Assembly (NCBI GenBank): GCA_050692555.1
Contig: JBOGVS010000020.1
Span: forward strand, 1 to 55,926
Length of the DNA: 55,926 nucleotides
Source: DAITPV01 sp050692555
GTDB taxonomy: Bacteria > Actinomycetota > UBA4738 > CALAEC01
Reading direction: 5' to 3'
Part shown: piece after piece, positions 26,235 through 34,542 of the stretch
Numbering within the stretch: the stretch's first letter is position 1
How the letters are laid out: each line of letters begins with the position of its first letter
Program-made: the position numbers and the translations under genes
Notes under the pieces: model-generated
Databases searched by the model: none
The model's input: the letters and a program-made list of their open reading frames with translations, nothing else
What the model was told of the DNA's origin: nothing

Positions 26235-27873
26235 GCTCACCTTCCTCGGCGGCCTCGGTGAGGTGGGCCGCAACATGGCGGCCCTCGAGCTCGACGGCCG
26301 CATCCTGATCATCGACGCGGGCCTGTCCTTCCCCGGCGACGACATGCCCGGGATCGACCTGGTGCTCCCGGACTGGGACTTCTTCCGGGACCGGGAGGAC
26401 CGGATCGAGGCCCTGATCCTCACCCACGGGCACGAGGACCACGTGGGAGCGCTCCCGTACCTCCTGCGAGAGATGCGGCTGGCCGTCTACGGCACCAGGC
26501 TGACCCTGTCCCTGATCAGGCCGAAGCTCGAGGAGCATGAGGTCACAGATCACGCCACGTTCCACGAGGTGGCGCCGGGGGAGCAGGTCGACATCGGCCC
26601 GTTCCGGACCCGGTTCTACCGGGTGACCCACTCGATCCCCGACGGCGTGGCGCTGGCCGTGGACACGCCGGCGGGGACCGTGCTGCACACCGGGGACTTC
26701 CGCCTGGACCCCACCCCCATCGACGGCCGGCTCACGGACCTCCAGGGGATCGCCGAGGAGGCCCGGCGGGGCGTCCACGTGCTCCTGTCGGACTCCACCA
26801 ACGCCGAGGACTCCGGGACCATCCCCAGCGAGCGAACGGTGGGCCCGGAGCTGGCGGAGATCATCGGCCGGGCCCCCCGTCTGGTGGTGACGGCCTGCTT
26901 CGCGAGCCACATCCATCGGATCCAGCAGATCTGCGACGCGGCTCGGTCGGCCGGCCGCAAGGTGGCCTTCCTGGGACGGAGCATGCACCAGTCCGTGGGG
27001 CAGGCCGGAGCCCTGGGCTACCTGAACGTCCCGGAGGAGGACGTCGTGGACATCGAGCAGCTGGCGAACCTCGACCCTCGGGAGGTCGCGGTGGTGTCCA
27101 CGGGGAGCCAGGGCGAACCGCTGTCCGCCTTGGCCCTGATGGCGGCCCACGAGCACAAGTACGTCAAGCTCGCCGAGGGCGACATCGTGATCATGTCGTC
27201 GTCGGTGATCCCCGGGAACGAGGTGGCCATCCACCGGGTCATCGACGGGCTGTACCGGACCGGCGCCGACGTCTTCCATGCCGGCATCGCCCCCGTGCAC
27301 GTCTCGGGCCATGCCGCCGCGGAGGAGCTCAAGCTCATGCTCAACCTGGTGCAGCCCCGGTGGTTCATCCCGGTCCACGGCGAGCGCCGGCACCTGGCGA
27401 ACCACGCCCGTCTGGCCCGAGAGGTGGGGATCCCCGCCGACCGCATCCTGGTGTGCGAGGACGGCGACGTCGTGGACATCGACGAGGACGTCCGGGTCGT
27501 GGAGCGGGTGCGGGCCGGGATGGTGCTGGTCGACGGCCTGGGGATCGGAGACGTCGGACACGAGGTGCTCCGCGACCGCCGCAAGCTCGCCGGGGACGGC
27601 ATCGTGGTGGTGGTGGTGACCGCCGACAGCCATACCGGCGAGGTCCTCGCAGGGCCGGACATCATCACCCGGGGGTTCGTCCACGACGAGACCTCCGAGG
27701 AGATCCTGGCGGAGGCTCGCCACCGGACCCTGCTGTCGCTCAAGGAGGTCGCCGCCGAGGAGGTCGGTGACCCCACGATCCTCAAGCAGCACGTCCGGCG
27801 CACCCTGGGGAAGTATTTCTTCGAGGTCATTCAGCGGAAACCGATCATCGTTCCCGTCATCATGGAGGTCTAG
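26218..27873 (+). CDS. rnj: Ribonuclease J
   Basis: Metallo-beta-lactamase/beta-CASP nuclease with 5'-3' exo- and endoribonuclease activity. 551 residues: FLGGLGEVGRNMAALE at the N-terminus, zinc motif THGHEDHVGALPY (about 69-81), SDSTNAEDSGT, the beta-CASP motif VVSTGSQGEP, HVSGHAAAEELK and the C-terminal domain. The ATG overlaps the dapA end. It probably works with RNase Y, PNPase and NrnA, all encoded here. Confidence 0.95.
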   Translation: MAGPCRLTFLGGLGEVGRNMAALELDGRILIIDAGLSFPGDDMPGIDLVLPDWDFFRDREDRIEALILTHGHEDHVGALPYLLREMRLAVYGTRLTLSLIRPKLEEHEVTDHATFHEVAPGEQVDIGPFRTRFYRVTHSIPDGVALAVDTPAGTVLHTGDFRLDPTPIDGRLTDLQGIAEEARRGVHVLLSDSTNAEDSGTIPSERTVGPELAEIIGRAPRLVVTACFASHIHRIQQICDAARSAGRKVAFLGRSMHQSVGQAGALGYLNVPEEDVVDIEQLANLDPREVAVVSTGSQGEPLSALALMAAHEHKYVKLAEGDIVIMSSSVIPGNEVAIHRVIDGLYRTGADVFHAGIAPVHVSGHAAAEELKLMLNLVQPRWFIPVHGERRHLANHARLAREVGIPADRILVCEDGDVVDIDEDVRVVERVRAGMVLVDGLGIGDVGHEVLRDRRKLAGDGIVVVVVTADSHTGEVLAGPDIITRGFVHDETSEEILAEARHRTLLSLKEVAAEEVGDPTILKQHVRRTLGKYFFEVIQRKPIIVPVIMEV

Positions 27874-27895
27874 CCGTGACGGAGGATCTCGCCTG

Positions 27896-30112
27896 ATGGC
27901 CACCAAGAGGAAGAGGAAGCGGAAGAAGAAGCGCGGCAGCCTGCTGCTGGCTGCCGGCCGAAAGGTCGTCGAGCATCTCGGCGACCACCTCGCGGACGCC
28001 ATCGGCATCGGCCTGGTGGTCCTGGCGCTCCTGTCGGCCCTGGGAATTTGGTTCGAGGCCGCCGGCCCCCTGGGCCGGTTCCTGTCGTTCGTGGCTCGGG
28101 GAACGTTCGGGGTGGCCGGCTACGCCTTCCCGGTGGTGGCCCTGTGGTGGGGCGTGGTCCTGGTCCGGGGAACCGCCGAGGAGGACCGGGGCCGGATGCT
28201 TCTCGGGCTGGTGTTCGCGATGCTCGGCGGCCTCGGTCTGTGGTCGCTGATCCGGGGCAACCCCAGCCCGGTGGCGGGATTCGATGCCCTGGCCGGGGGC
28301 GGCGGGGTGATCGGTTCCCTGGCCGCCTGGCCCCTGTCCCGGCTGATCTCCGGGTACGGAGCGGCGGTGGTCTGTCTTGCGCTGTTCATCCTGGGTCTCC
28401 TGTTGTACACGGCCACGCCGATGTCCGCGGTGATCGAGGTGCTCCGTCGACCCTTCGCCGAGGATGAGGAGACTGAGGACGAAGTCGAGGCCCCGCCGCG
28501 GCGCACCCGGCGCCGAAAGAAGGAGGAGCCGGTGGAGCCCGAGGTCTCCGTGATCGGCGCGGCGTTCGCCGAGCCGGATGACGGGGAAGAGGAACAGCTG
28601 GACTCCGCCGAGGTTCCCCTGACAGTGGCCCAAGGCCGGCGGTCCGGGGGCGGTTACCGTCTTCCCCCCATGGACCTCCTGCGCGAGGCCCCTCCGGCAG
28701 CGGCGGCCGGTCGCGACGAGCGTCAGGTGATGTCGGTTCTGGAACAGACCCTCCGGAACTTCGGCGTCGACGTCCGGGTGACCGGGTTCACTCGCGGTCC
28801 CACCGTGACCCTGTTCGAGGTCAGCGTGGGGGAGGGCACCAAGGTCAAGAAGGTCCTGGCCCTGGGAGACGACATCGCCTACGCCCTGGCCACCCCGGAG
28901 GTCCGGATCATCGCCCCGATCCCCGGGAAGTCCGCGATCGGGGTCGAGGTGCCCAACGACACCCGGGACTTCGTGGTCCTGGGGGACGTCCTGCGAAACA
29001 GGGCCGTGAAGGACGAGCAACACCCGCTGGCCGTGGCCCTGGGCAAGGACGTCCACGGCCGGGCGGTGACGGTCCGTCTGAACCAGATGCCCCACCTCCT
29101 GATCGCCGGGGCTACCGGCGCCGGGAAGTCCTCGCTGATCAACGCGTTCGTGACCTCGGTCCTGATGCGCACCACCCCCGACGAGGTCAAGCTGATGCTG
29201 GTGGACCCCAAGCGGGTGGAGCTCTCCCACTTCGCCGACCTTCCGCACCTGATCTCACCGGTGATCGTGGCGCCCAAGCGAGCGGCCGAGGCCCTGGGGT
29301 GGGTGGTTCGGGAGATGGAGCTCCGCTACGAGCAGCTGGCCACGGTGGGGATGCGAGACCTCGATGCGTACAACGCCACGCTGGCCGACGGCACCCTCCG
29401 GATCCCGCCGGGACGGGAGGACGACTTCGACCACCTCCCCTACATCCTGGTGGTGATCGACGAGCTCGCCGACCTGATGATGGTGGCTCCGCGCGACGTG
29501 GAGGACGCCATCTGTCGCATCGCCCAGATGGCCCGGGCGGTGGGGATCCACCTGGTGGTGGCCACCCAGCGGCCCAGCGTTGACGTGGTCACCGGGCTGA
29601 TCAAGGCCAACATCCCGTCACGGATCGCGTTCATGACCGCCAGCGCCGCGGACTCTCGGGTGATCCTCGATGTCGGCGGTGCCGAGAAGCTGCTGGGCAA
29701 CGGGGACATGCTGTTCCTCCCCTCGTCGGCCTCCCGGGCCCACCGGATCCAGGGGGCGTGGGTCACGGAGAAGGAGATCGAGGCCGTGGCCACGTGGGTC
29801 CGCAGGCAGCAAGAGCCCGAGTACGTGCAGGGGATCGAGGGACTCGGTCGACCGCCATCAGCCGAAGAAGAGGACTACGAGCCGGGCGCCGACGACGAGC
29901 TCGTTCAGCAGGCCGCGGAGCTGGTGATCCGGTCCCAGCTCGGCTCGACCTCCATGCTCCAGCGCAAGCTGAAGGTGGGCTTCGCTCGGGCCGGCCGGAT
30001 CATGGACGAGCTCGAGGAGCGGGGGATCGTGGGCCCGTCCCAGGGCTCCAAGCCTCGCGACGTCATGATGACCTGGGACGAGTGGACCGAGTCCCGGGCC
30101 GGCGTCTCCTAG
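27896..30112 (+). CDS. ftsK: DNA translocase FtsK/SpoIIIE
   Basis: Membrane-anchored motor that pumps chromosome DNA through the division septum and activates dimer resolution. 738 residues: a lysine-rich N-terminus (KRKRKRKKKRG), four transmembrane segments (about 38-180), a charged linker, the motor with Walker A GATGAGKSS (about 404-412) and Walker B LVVIDELADLM (about 517-527), and a C-terminal gamma winged helix (about 668-730; STSMLQRKLKVGFARAGRIM). ATG 27896 has GGAGG upstream. Confidence 0.95.
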   Translation: MATKRKRKRKKKRGSLLLAAGRKVVEHLGDHLADAIGIGLVVLALLSALGIWFEAAGPLGRFLSFVARGTFGVAGYAFPVVALWWGVVLVRGTAEEDRGRMLLGLVFAMLGGLGLWSLIRGNPSPVAGFDALAGGGGVIGSLAAWPLSRLISGYGAAVVCLALFILGLLLYTATPMSAVIEVLRRPFAEDEETEDEVEAPPRRTRRRKKEEPVEPEVSVIGAAFAEPDDGEEEQLDSAEVPLTVAQGRRSGGGYRLPPMDLLREAPPAAAAGRDERQVMSVLEQTLRNFGVDVRVTGFTRGPTVTLFEVSVGEGTKVKKVLALGDDIAYALATPEVRIIAPIPGKSAIGVEVPNDTRDFVVLGDVLRNRAVKDEQHPLAVALGKDVHGRAVTVRLNQMPHLLIAGATGAGKSSLINAFVTSVLMRTTPDEVKLMLVDPKRVELSHFADLPHLISPVIVAPKRAAEALGWVVREMELRYEQLATVGMRDLDAYNATLADGTLRIPPGREDDFDHLPYILVVIDELADLMMVAPRDVEDAICRIAQMARAVGIHLVVATQRPSVDVVTGLIKANIPSRIAFMTASAADSRVILDVGGAEKLLGNGDMLFLPSSASRAHRIQGAWVTEKEIEAVATWVRRQQEPEYVQGIEGLGRPPSAEEEDYEPGADDELVQQAAELVIRSQLGSTSMLQRKLKVGFARAGRIMDELEERGIVGPSQGSKPRDVMMTWDEWTESRAGVS

Positions 30113-30138
30113 CACCACCCGGCAGCAGCTCCTGGGAG

Positions 30139-30423
30139 TCAAACGGTCCAGGGGATGAAGTAATTGAGACCGGGTACGAGTGCCAGCCACAGGACTGCGT
30201 CGGCGACGGGCACCATCAACACAAACCACGGGCGGTGCCGATGGATGATCAAGACCGCCAACAGGCCGCCCCACCCGAGAAACAGGAGGATCAGGATCGG
30301 AGCAGGCACGACAAGAACTGAGAGGAAGAAGTACATAGCCGCGCCGCCGTGGAGGAGGAACGACAGGACCATGGCGATGCCGTCTCCCAGCGAGTAGCCG
30401 GTCACCTTGGGCTCGGGCTCCAC
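30139..30423 (-). CDS. Small hypothetical membrane protein
   Basis: 94 residues with three hydrophobic segments (about 15-38, 40-60 and 66-88). The N-terminus is EPEPKVTGYSLGDGIAMV. No family is recognised. GTG 30423 lies 6 bases after CATACT on the minus strand, so it is likely leaderless, sharing its -10 element with the divergent rodZ-like gene. It is convergent with ftsK (27 bases between stops). Confidence 0.6.
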   Translation of the reverse strand: MEPEPKVTGYSLGDGIAMVLSFLLHGGAAMYFFLSVLVVPAPILILLFLGWGGLLAVLIIHRHRPWFVLMVPVADAVLWLALVPGLNYFIPWTV

Positions 30424-30429
30424 GATGTG

Positions 30430-30437
30430 AGTATGCT
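30430..30437. promoter_or_regulatory. Overlapping bidirectional -10 element
   Basis: AGTATGCT reads TATGCT on the plus strand (30432-30437) and CATACT on the minus strand (30435-30430). Each is 6-7 bases from a usable start codon (plus TTG 30445, minus GTG 30423), so one symmetrical element may drive two divergent leaderless transcripts. Confidence 0.45.
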
Positions 30438-31194
30438 CTCAGCGTTGAACGCCCACCTGAAGCAAGACACCGTTACCGGTCTCGGCCGGGCCCTGCGGAC
30501 CGCCCGGACCAGAGCAGGCAAGAGCGTCGAACAGGCCAGCCGCGAGATGCGGGTCCGGCCCGACTACCTCGAGGCGCTCGAGGAGGAGTCGTTCGAGGCG
30601 TTCCCCGACGACGTGTACGTCCGGGGGTTCCTCCGTTCGTACGCCCGATACCTGGGCCTCAGCCAGGAGAAGGTGATCTCGGTGTACGAGCAGGGGCATG
30701 GACGCCGGCTTCGGCCAGCCCCGGTGGAGCGGGCGCCGGGAGTGACGCCGAGCGAGTTCGTCGAGCTCACCGAGCGGAAACGTGCGTCGTGGTTCCTCGT
30801 CGCCAGCGCCGCAGCGATCGTGCTGGCCGCCGCAGCTGCGGTGGGCATCCTGTCCCGGTCCACGGCCGTTCCCGAGCCGGCCAGGGTATCCGGGCCTCCG
30901 GCCGCATCGGGGGTCGACCGCACCGTTCAGGTGGACGTGGCCCCCAACCAGGAGGTCGAGGTGGCCATCGTGGCCGATGGGGAGGAGCAGACCCTGACGC
31001 TGGGAGAGGGCGAGGCCCGTTCCTTCGAGGCCGAGAGGGAGATCACCATCCGGCTTTCCGAGGGAGGGGTGGTCGACCTGGTGGTCAACGGCCACCGGGT
31101 CCAGCAGGCGGGGGAGCGACACCAGCCGTACCAGGCCACGTTCACTCCCGCGAGCTTCCGGGAGGCGTCATCTCCGGCGGCTCCCGGAACCTGA
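30433..31194 (+). CDS. RodZ-like helix-turn-helix membrane protein
   Basis: 253 residues. An N-terminal RodZ-type helix-turn-helix (LGRALRTARTRAGKSVEQAS, then YLEALEEESFEAFPDD and the FLRSYARYLGL helix), a transmembrane segment (about 120-140) and an extracytoplasmic DUF4115-like beta domain. RodZ links MreB filaments to the wall machinery in rods; here it precedes pgsA and cinA as in Bacillus. ATG 30433 is used, but TTG 30445 is equally likely if the -10 box at 30432 is real. Confidence 0.82.
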   Translation: MLSALNAHLKQDTVTGLGRALRTARTRAGKSVEQASREMRVRPDYLEALEEESFEAFPDDVYVRGFLRSYARYLGLSQEKVISVYEQGHGRRLRPAPVERAPGVTPSEFVELTERKRASWFLVASAAAIVLAAAAAVGILSRSTAVPEPARVSGPPAASGVDRTVQVDVAPNQEVEVAIVADGEEQTLTLGEGEARSFEAEREITIRLSEGGVVDLVVNGHRVQQAGERHQPYQATFTPASFREASSPAAPGT

Positions 31195-31742
31195 CGCCGT
31201 TCGGCCTCGGCTGGCCGAACGTCTTCTCGATCCTCCGGATCATCCTCGCTCCGATCCTCGTGCTGCTGGTGGTCTCCGGCGCGGACGTGGCGGCCTACGC
31301 CGCTGCCGCGCTGTTCGTGTTCGGCGCCGCCACCGACGGGCTCGACGGGTACCTGGCCCGCCGCTACGACAGCGCCACCCCGCTGGGGCAATGGCTCGAC
31401 CCGCTGGCCGACAAGGTTCTGGTGACCGCTCCGATCGTGGCCATGACGGTGGTGGGATCGTTCCCCCTGTGGGCTGCGGTGGTCATCGGGGCCCGGGAGT
31501 TCGCCGTGTCCCTGCTTCGGGCGTGGCTGGGGTCGCGAGGCGTGGCCATGCCGGCGTCCGTGTGGGGAAAGGTGAAGACCGCGGTGCAGATGATCCTGGT
31601 CCCCCTGTACCTTCTTCCGCTCGGCTCGGCGGCAGATCGCTTCAAGACCGTGGTGCTGGTGGTGGCGGTGGCCCTGACCGTGTGGTCGGGGCTGGACTAC
31701 TTCCTGCGAGCCGGCCGGCGCGTGCCCACCTCCAGCCCGTGA
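31191..31742 (+). CDS. pgsA: CDP-diacylglycerol-glycerol-3-phosphate phosphatidyltransferase
   Basis: Makes phosphatidylglycerol phosphate, precursor of acidic membrane lipids. 183 residues, four or more membrane segments, with the CDP-alcohol motif DGLDGYLARR, then GQWLDPLADK (DG-x2-AR-x8-G-x3-D-x3-D). No ATG, GTG or TTG is available near the start: candidates are CTG 31191, overlapping the upstream TGA as CTGA, or ATC 31170, four bases after GGAGG. The stop overlaps the cinA GTG. Confidence 0.88.
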   Translation: MTPFGLGWPNVFSILRIILAPILVLLVVSGADVAAYAAAALFVFGAATDGLDGYLARRYDSATPLGQWLDPLADKVLVTAPIVAMTVVGSFPLWAAVVIGAREFAVSLLRAWLGSRGVAMPASVWGKVKTAVQMILVPLYLLPLGSAADRFKTVVLVVAVALTVWSGLDYFLRAGRRVPTSSP

Positions 31743-32977
31743 ACGCGGAGGTCGTGGGGATCGGGACAGAGATCCTCCTCGGCCAGATCGCCAACTCGAA
31801 CGCCCAGTGGATCTCCCGGCGGCTGGCGGAGATCGGGGTCGACGTGCTCCATCACCAGGCCGTGGGCGACAACGTGGAGCGCATCGCCGACGCCCTCCGG
31901 CTGGCCCTGTCCCGGGCCGAGGTGGTCATCGCCACCGGCGGCCTGGGGCCCACGGCCGACGACATCACCAGGGACGCGGTGTCCGCCGCCACCGGCCGAC
32001 CGTTGCGCCGCGAGCCGGCCATCGAGGACTTCCTCAGGGAGAAGTTCCGGCGGCTGGGCCGCGACATGCCGGAATCCAACCTCGTTCAGGCCGATGTCCC
32101 CGATGGGGCGCGGTACATCCTGCCCAAACGAGGCACAGCCCCGGGGTTGATCCTGGAGCAGGAGGGAGGCCGCCGCCTGTACGCGGTGCCCGGAGTCCCC
32201 GCCGAGATGCAGGAGATGATGGAGGGCGCCATCTTCCCCGAGCTGGCCCGGCTCTCGGGGCCATCGACCATCGTGTCCCGGGTCCTGCGGGTGGTCGGCG
32301 TGGCCGAGGCGCGGGTGGGAGAGCTCCTCGACGACCTGTTCCAGAGGTTCACCAACCCGACCGTGGCCTATCTGGCCTCGGCCGGCGAGGTCCGGGTCCG
32401 GCTGACCGCCAAGGCCTCCTCGCGCAAGGAAGCCGAGGCCCTGATCGACCCGCTGGAGCTCCAGATCCGGGAGCGACTGGGCGACGCGGTGTTCGGCGCC
32501 GACGAGGAGGAGCTCGAGGAGGTGGTGGGTCGCCTGCTCTCCGACCGGGAGCTGTGGCTGTCGTGTGCCGAGTCTCTCACCGGCGGGAGTCTCGCGGCTC
32601 GCATCGTGCGCATCCCGCATGCCTCGAAGTACTTCTCCGGCGCCGCGGTGTGCTATTCGCCCGATGCCAAGCGCGATGTGCTGGGGGTCTCGGACGAGAC
32701 CATCGAGCGGCACGGGACCGTCAGCGAGGCCTGCGCAGTGGAGATGGCCCGGGGCGCGCTGAAGGTCTTCGGTTCGGACGTGGCCCTGGCGACCACGGGG
32801 GTGGCCGGCCCGGATGAGCTCGAAGGCAGGCCCCCGGGGACGGTGTGGGTGGCCCTGGCTACGGGGGACGCGGAGGAGGCCCGGACGTTCCGCGCGCCCG
32901 GCGACCGAGACCAGATCCGGCGGTGGACGGAACAGGGGGCCCTGGACCTGCTCCGCCGGTATCTCCTGGCCCGCTGA
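31739..32977 (+). CDS. cinA: CinA family protein (competence/damage-inducible)
   Basis: 412 residues with an N-terminal molybdopterin-binding-like COG1058 domain (VGIGTEILLGQIANSNAQWI, ATGGLGPTADDITRD) and a C-terminal PncC-like nicotinamide-nucleotide amidase domain (SCAESLTGGSLAARI, TTGVAGPDE). Family members hydrolyse nicotinamide mononucleotide and ADP-ribose. GTG start in a 4-base overlap with pgsA. The position near recA is conserved in Gram-positives. Confidence 0.92.
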   Translation: MNAEVVGIGTEILLGQIANSNAQWISRRLAEIGVDVLHHQAVGDNVERIADALRLALSRAEVVIATGGLGPTADDITRDAVSAATGRPLRREPAIEDFLREKFRRLGRDMPESNLVQADVPDGARYILPKRGTAPGLILEQEGGRRLYAVPGVPAEMQEMMEGAIFPELARLSGPSTIVSRVLRVVGVAEARVGELLDDLFQRFTNPTVAYLASAGEVRVRLTAKASSRKEAEALIDPLELQIRERLGDAVFGADEEELEEVVGRLLSDRELWLSCAESLTGGSLAARIVRIPHASKYFSGAAVCYSPDAKRDVLGVSDETIERHGTVSEACAVEMARGALKVFGSDVALATTGVAGPDELEGRPPGTVWVALATGDAEEARTFRAPGDRDQIRRWTEQGALDLLRRYLLAR

Positions 32978-33570
32978 TGGCTCGGGACCGGGCCGCCCGC
33001 CCGGAGGCCAAGCCTCTCCGCCTGTTCGCGGCGGTGGACCTGTCGGAACAGGCCAATCAAGCCGTGGCCCGGGCCATCGAGCCGTTGCGCTCCCGGCTTC
33101 CCCGGGGCCGCTGGGTCCCGCCGGAGAACTGGCACGTGACCCTGAAGTTCCTGGGACGGACCTGGCCCCGGCTCCAGACCACGGTCGAGGACGCCTGCCG
33201 CGATGCGGCGGCCCGAACGGCGCCATTCGAGGTGGGGCTGGGCGGGCTCGGGGTGTTTCCCGGGCCGTCCCGGGCCCGGGTGCTGTGGGTGGGCCTCGAG
33301 GACCCCTCCGGGGGAATGGCCGGTCTGGCCGCCGCCCTCGACGAGCTGCTGGCACGGGAGTTCCCTCCCGAGAAGCGGGGGTTCACCGCGCACCTCACCG
33401 TGGCGCGATTCAACCCCCCGGTTCCCTTTCGGGAGCACGCGGAGGCCCTGGCGGCCACACGGGTAGAAGCGTCCCCCTCCCGAATCGATCGCCTGGTGCT
33501 GTACCGCAGCCACCTGTCCCCGCGCGGGGCTCAGTACGAACCGCTGGCCACATTCGCGTTGGGCGCCTGA
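32977..33570 (+). CDS. thpR: RNA 2',3'-cyclic phosphodiesterase (2H family)
   Basis: 197 residues of the 2H phosphoesterase/LigT family. Two catalytic HxTx motifs are visible: HVTLKF (about 53-58) and HLTVARF (about 139-145). LRLFAAVDLSEQANQAV is the typical first strand and helix. ATG overlaps the cinA stop by one base (TGATG), so it is translated with cinA. The biological substrate is not known for most members. Confidence 0.88.
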   Translation: MARDRAARPEAKPLRLFAAVDLSEQANQAVARAIEPLRSRLPRGRWVPPENWHVTLKFLGRTWPRLQTTVEDACRDAAARTAPFEVGLGGLGVFPGPSRARVLWVGLEDPSGGMAGLAAALDELLAREFPPEKRGFTAHLTVARFNPPVPFREHAEALAATRVEASPSRIDRLVLYRSHLSPRGAQYEPLATFALGA

Positions 33571-33615
33571 TCGCTCACGCACTGCGCAGGGAGGAACGCC
33601 CCCGATACCTGTTCA

Positions 33616-33650
33616 GCTATCAATCAATCTGATAGCGTATCTGCTATCAT
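33616..33650 (+). promoter_or_regulatory. Three-half-site operator and -10 box of the XRE gene
   Basis: Heptamer half-sites GCTATCA (33616-33622), TGATAGC (33630-33636) and GCTATCA (33643-33649) alternate in orientation with 7- and 6-base spacers. The last overlaps the likely -10 box TATCAT (33645-33650). This fits autorepression by the XRE protein encoded from 33665. Confidence 0.6.
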
Positions 33651-33664
33651 TCGTTTTTGGGGAC

Positions 33665-33979
33665 ATGGACTCTGGTCGAGTGCTCCGACAGGCCCGGCGA
33701 CGGGCGGGACTGACCCAGCGTGAGCTGGCCGAGAAGGCCGGCGTTCCCCAGTCGCAGGTGGCCAGGATCGAGTCCGGGGCCGTGGTCCCCGGGGTTGACA
33801 CCCTGGATCGGCTCCTGGAGATCTGCGGAGAGGGCCTCGAATCACTGCCACGTCTGGGCATCGGTCTTGATCGCACAGGGCACTGGGAGCTCCTTCGAGC
33901 GTCCCCCAGGACAAGGCTCGAGGCCGCGGCCGGGGCGGCCCGGAACCTCGCCCGCCTTCGTGAGCGAGCGGGCCGGTGA
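33665..33979 (+). CDS. XRE-family helix-turn-helix protein (probable antitoxin)
   Basis: 104 residues. The first 60 form a canonical XRE domain (RQARRRAGLTQRELAEKAGV, then SQVARIESG and DTLDRLLEICG); the C-terminal 40 residues, rich in Arg and Ala, may bind the partner protein. The stop overlaps the start of the nucleotidyltransferase gene (GTGA), and an operator-like inverted repeat lies at the promoter, as in toxin-antitoxin operons. The G+C content drops just upstream, a sign of insertion between thpR and recA. Confidence 0.75.
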   Translation: MDSGRVLRQARRRAGLTQRELAEKAGVPQSQVARIESGAVVPGVDTLDRLLEICGEGLESLPRLGIGLDRTGHWELLRASPRTRLEAAAGAARNLARLRERAGR

Positions 33980-34542
33980 GCGGCCGGTACGAATTCCTCA
34001 ATGCCCTCGAAAACCTGGTTAAGCACCGGGTGCGATTCGTGGTGACCGGGGGGATCGCGGGCAACCTTCTCGGCTCGACGACGGTTACCCACGACCTCGA
34101 TGTCTGCTACGCACGAAGTGAGGACAACCTGGTTCGTATGGTGGCGGCGCTCAAGGAGGTGCATGCACGCCTTCGCGGCGCGCCCGAAGATGTCCCCTTC
34201 ATTCTCGAAGCGAAGACCCTGAAGTTCGGTGATCACTTCACCTTCGTGACGGACCTGGGCAACCTGGACATCCTCGGGCATCCTTCCGGCATCCCCGGTG
34301 GGTACGACGAGCTGGAGCGTGCCGCCGACGAGATCGACCTCGGCGAGTTCAGGGTCAAGGTCGCGTCGATCGACGACCTGATCCGTATGAAGCGAGCCGC
34401 GGGTCGCCCCAAGGACCTCATCGAGGTCGAAGTGCTCGGGGCCCTGCGAGACGAGATCGACGCCCAGGCCACGGAAAAGAGGCGTGCTCGCCGGCAGGCT
34501 AAGCGCGGCGGATCGAGCCGACGAACCGCAGGTTCGGGCTGA
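33976..34542 (+). CDS. Nucleotidyltransferase-fold protein, AbiEii-like (probable toxin)
   Basis: 188 residues with the minimal nucleotidyltransferase motif: VVTGGIAGNLLGS (about 17-29) and THDLDVCY (about 33-40), the GG...DxD pattern; a distal FVTDLGNLDILG strand could add the third acidic residue. DDLIRMKRAAGRPKDLIEVE near the C-terminus is common in AbiEii-type and related stand-alone enzymes. GTG start overlaps the XRE stop. The last 44 bases overlap the convergent DUF2207 gene. Toxin activity is inferred from the gene pairing. Confidence 0.68.
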   Translation: MSGRYEFLNALENLVKHRVRFVVTGGIAGNLLGSTTVTHDLDVCYARSEDNLVRMVAALKEVHARLRGAPEDVPFILEAKTLKFGDHFTFVTDLGNLDILGHPSGIPGGYDELERAADEIDLGEFRVKVASIDDLIRMKRAAGRPKDLIEVEVLGALRDEIDAQATEKRRARRQAKRGGSSRRTAGSG

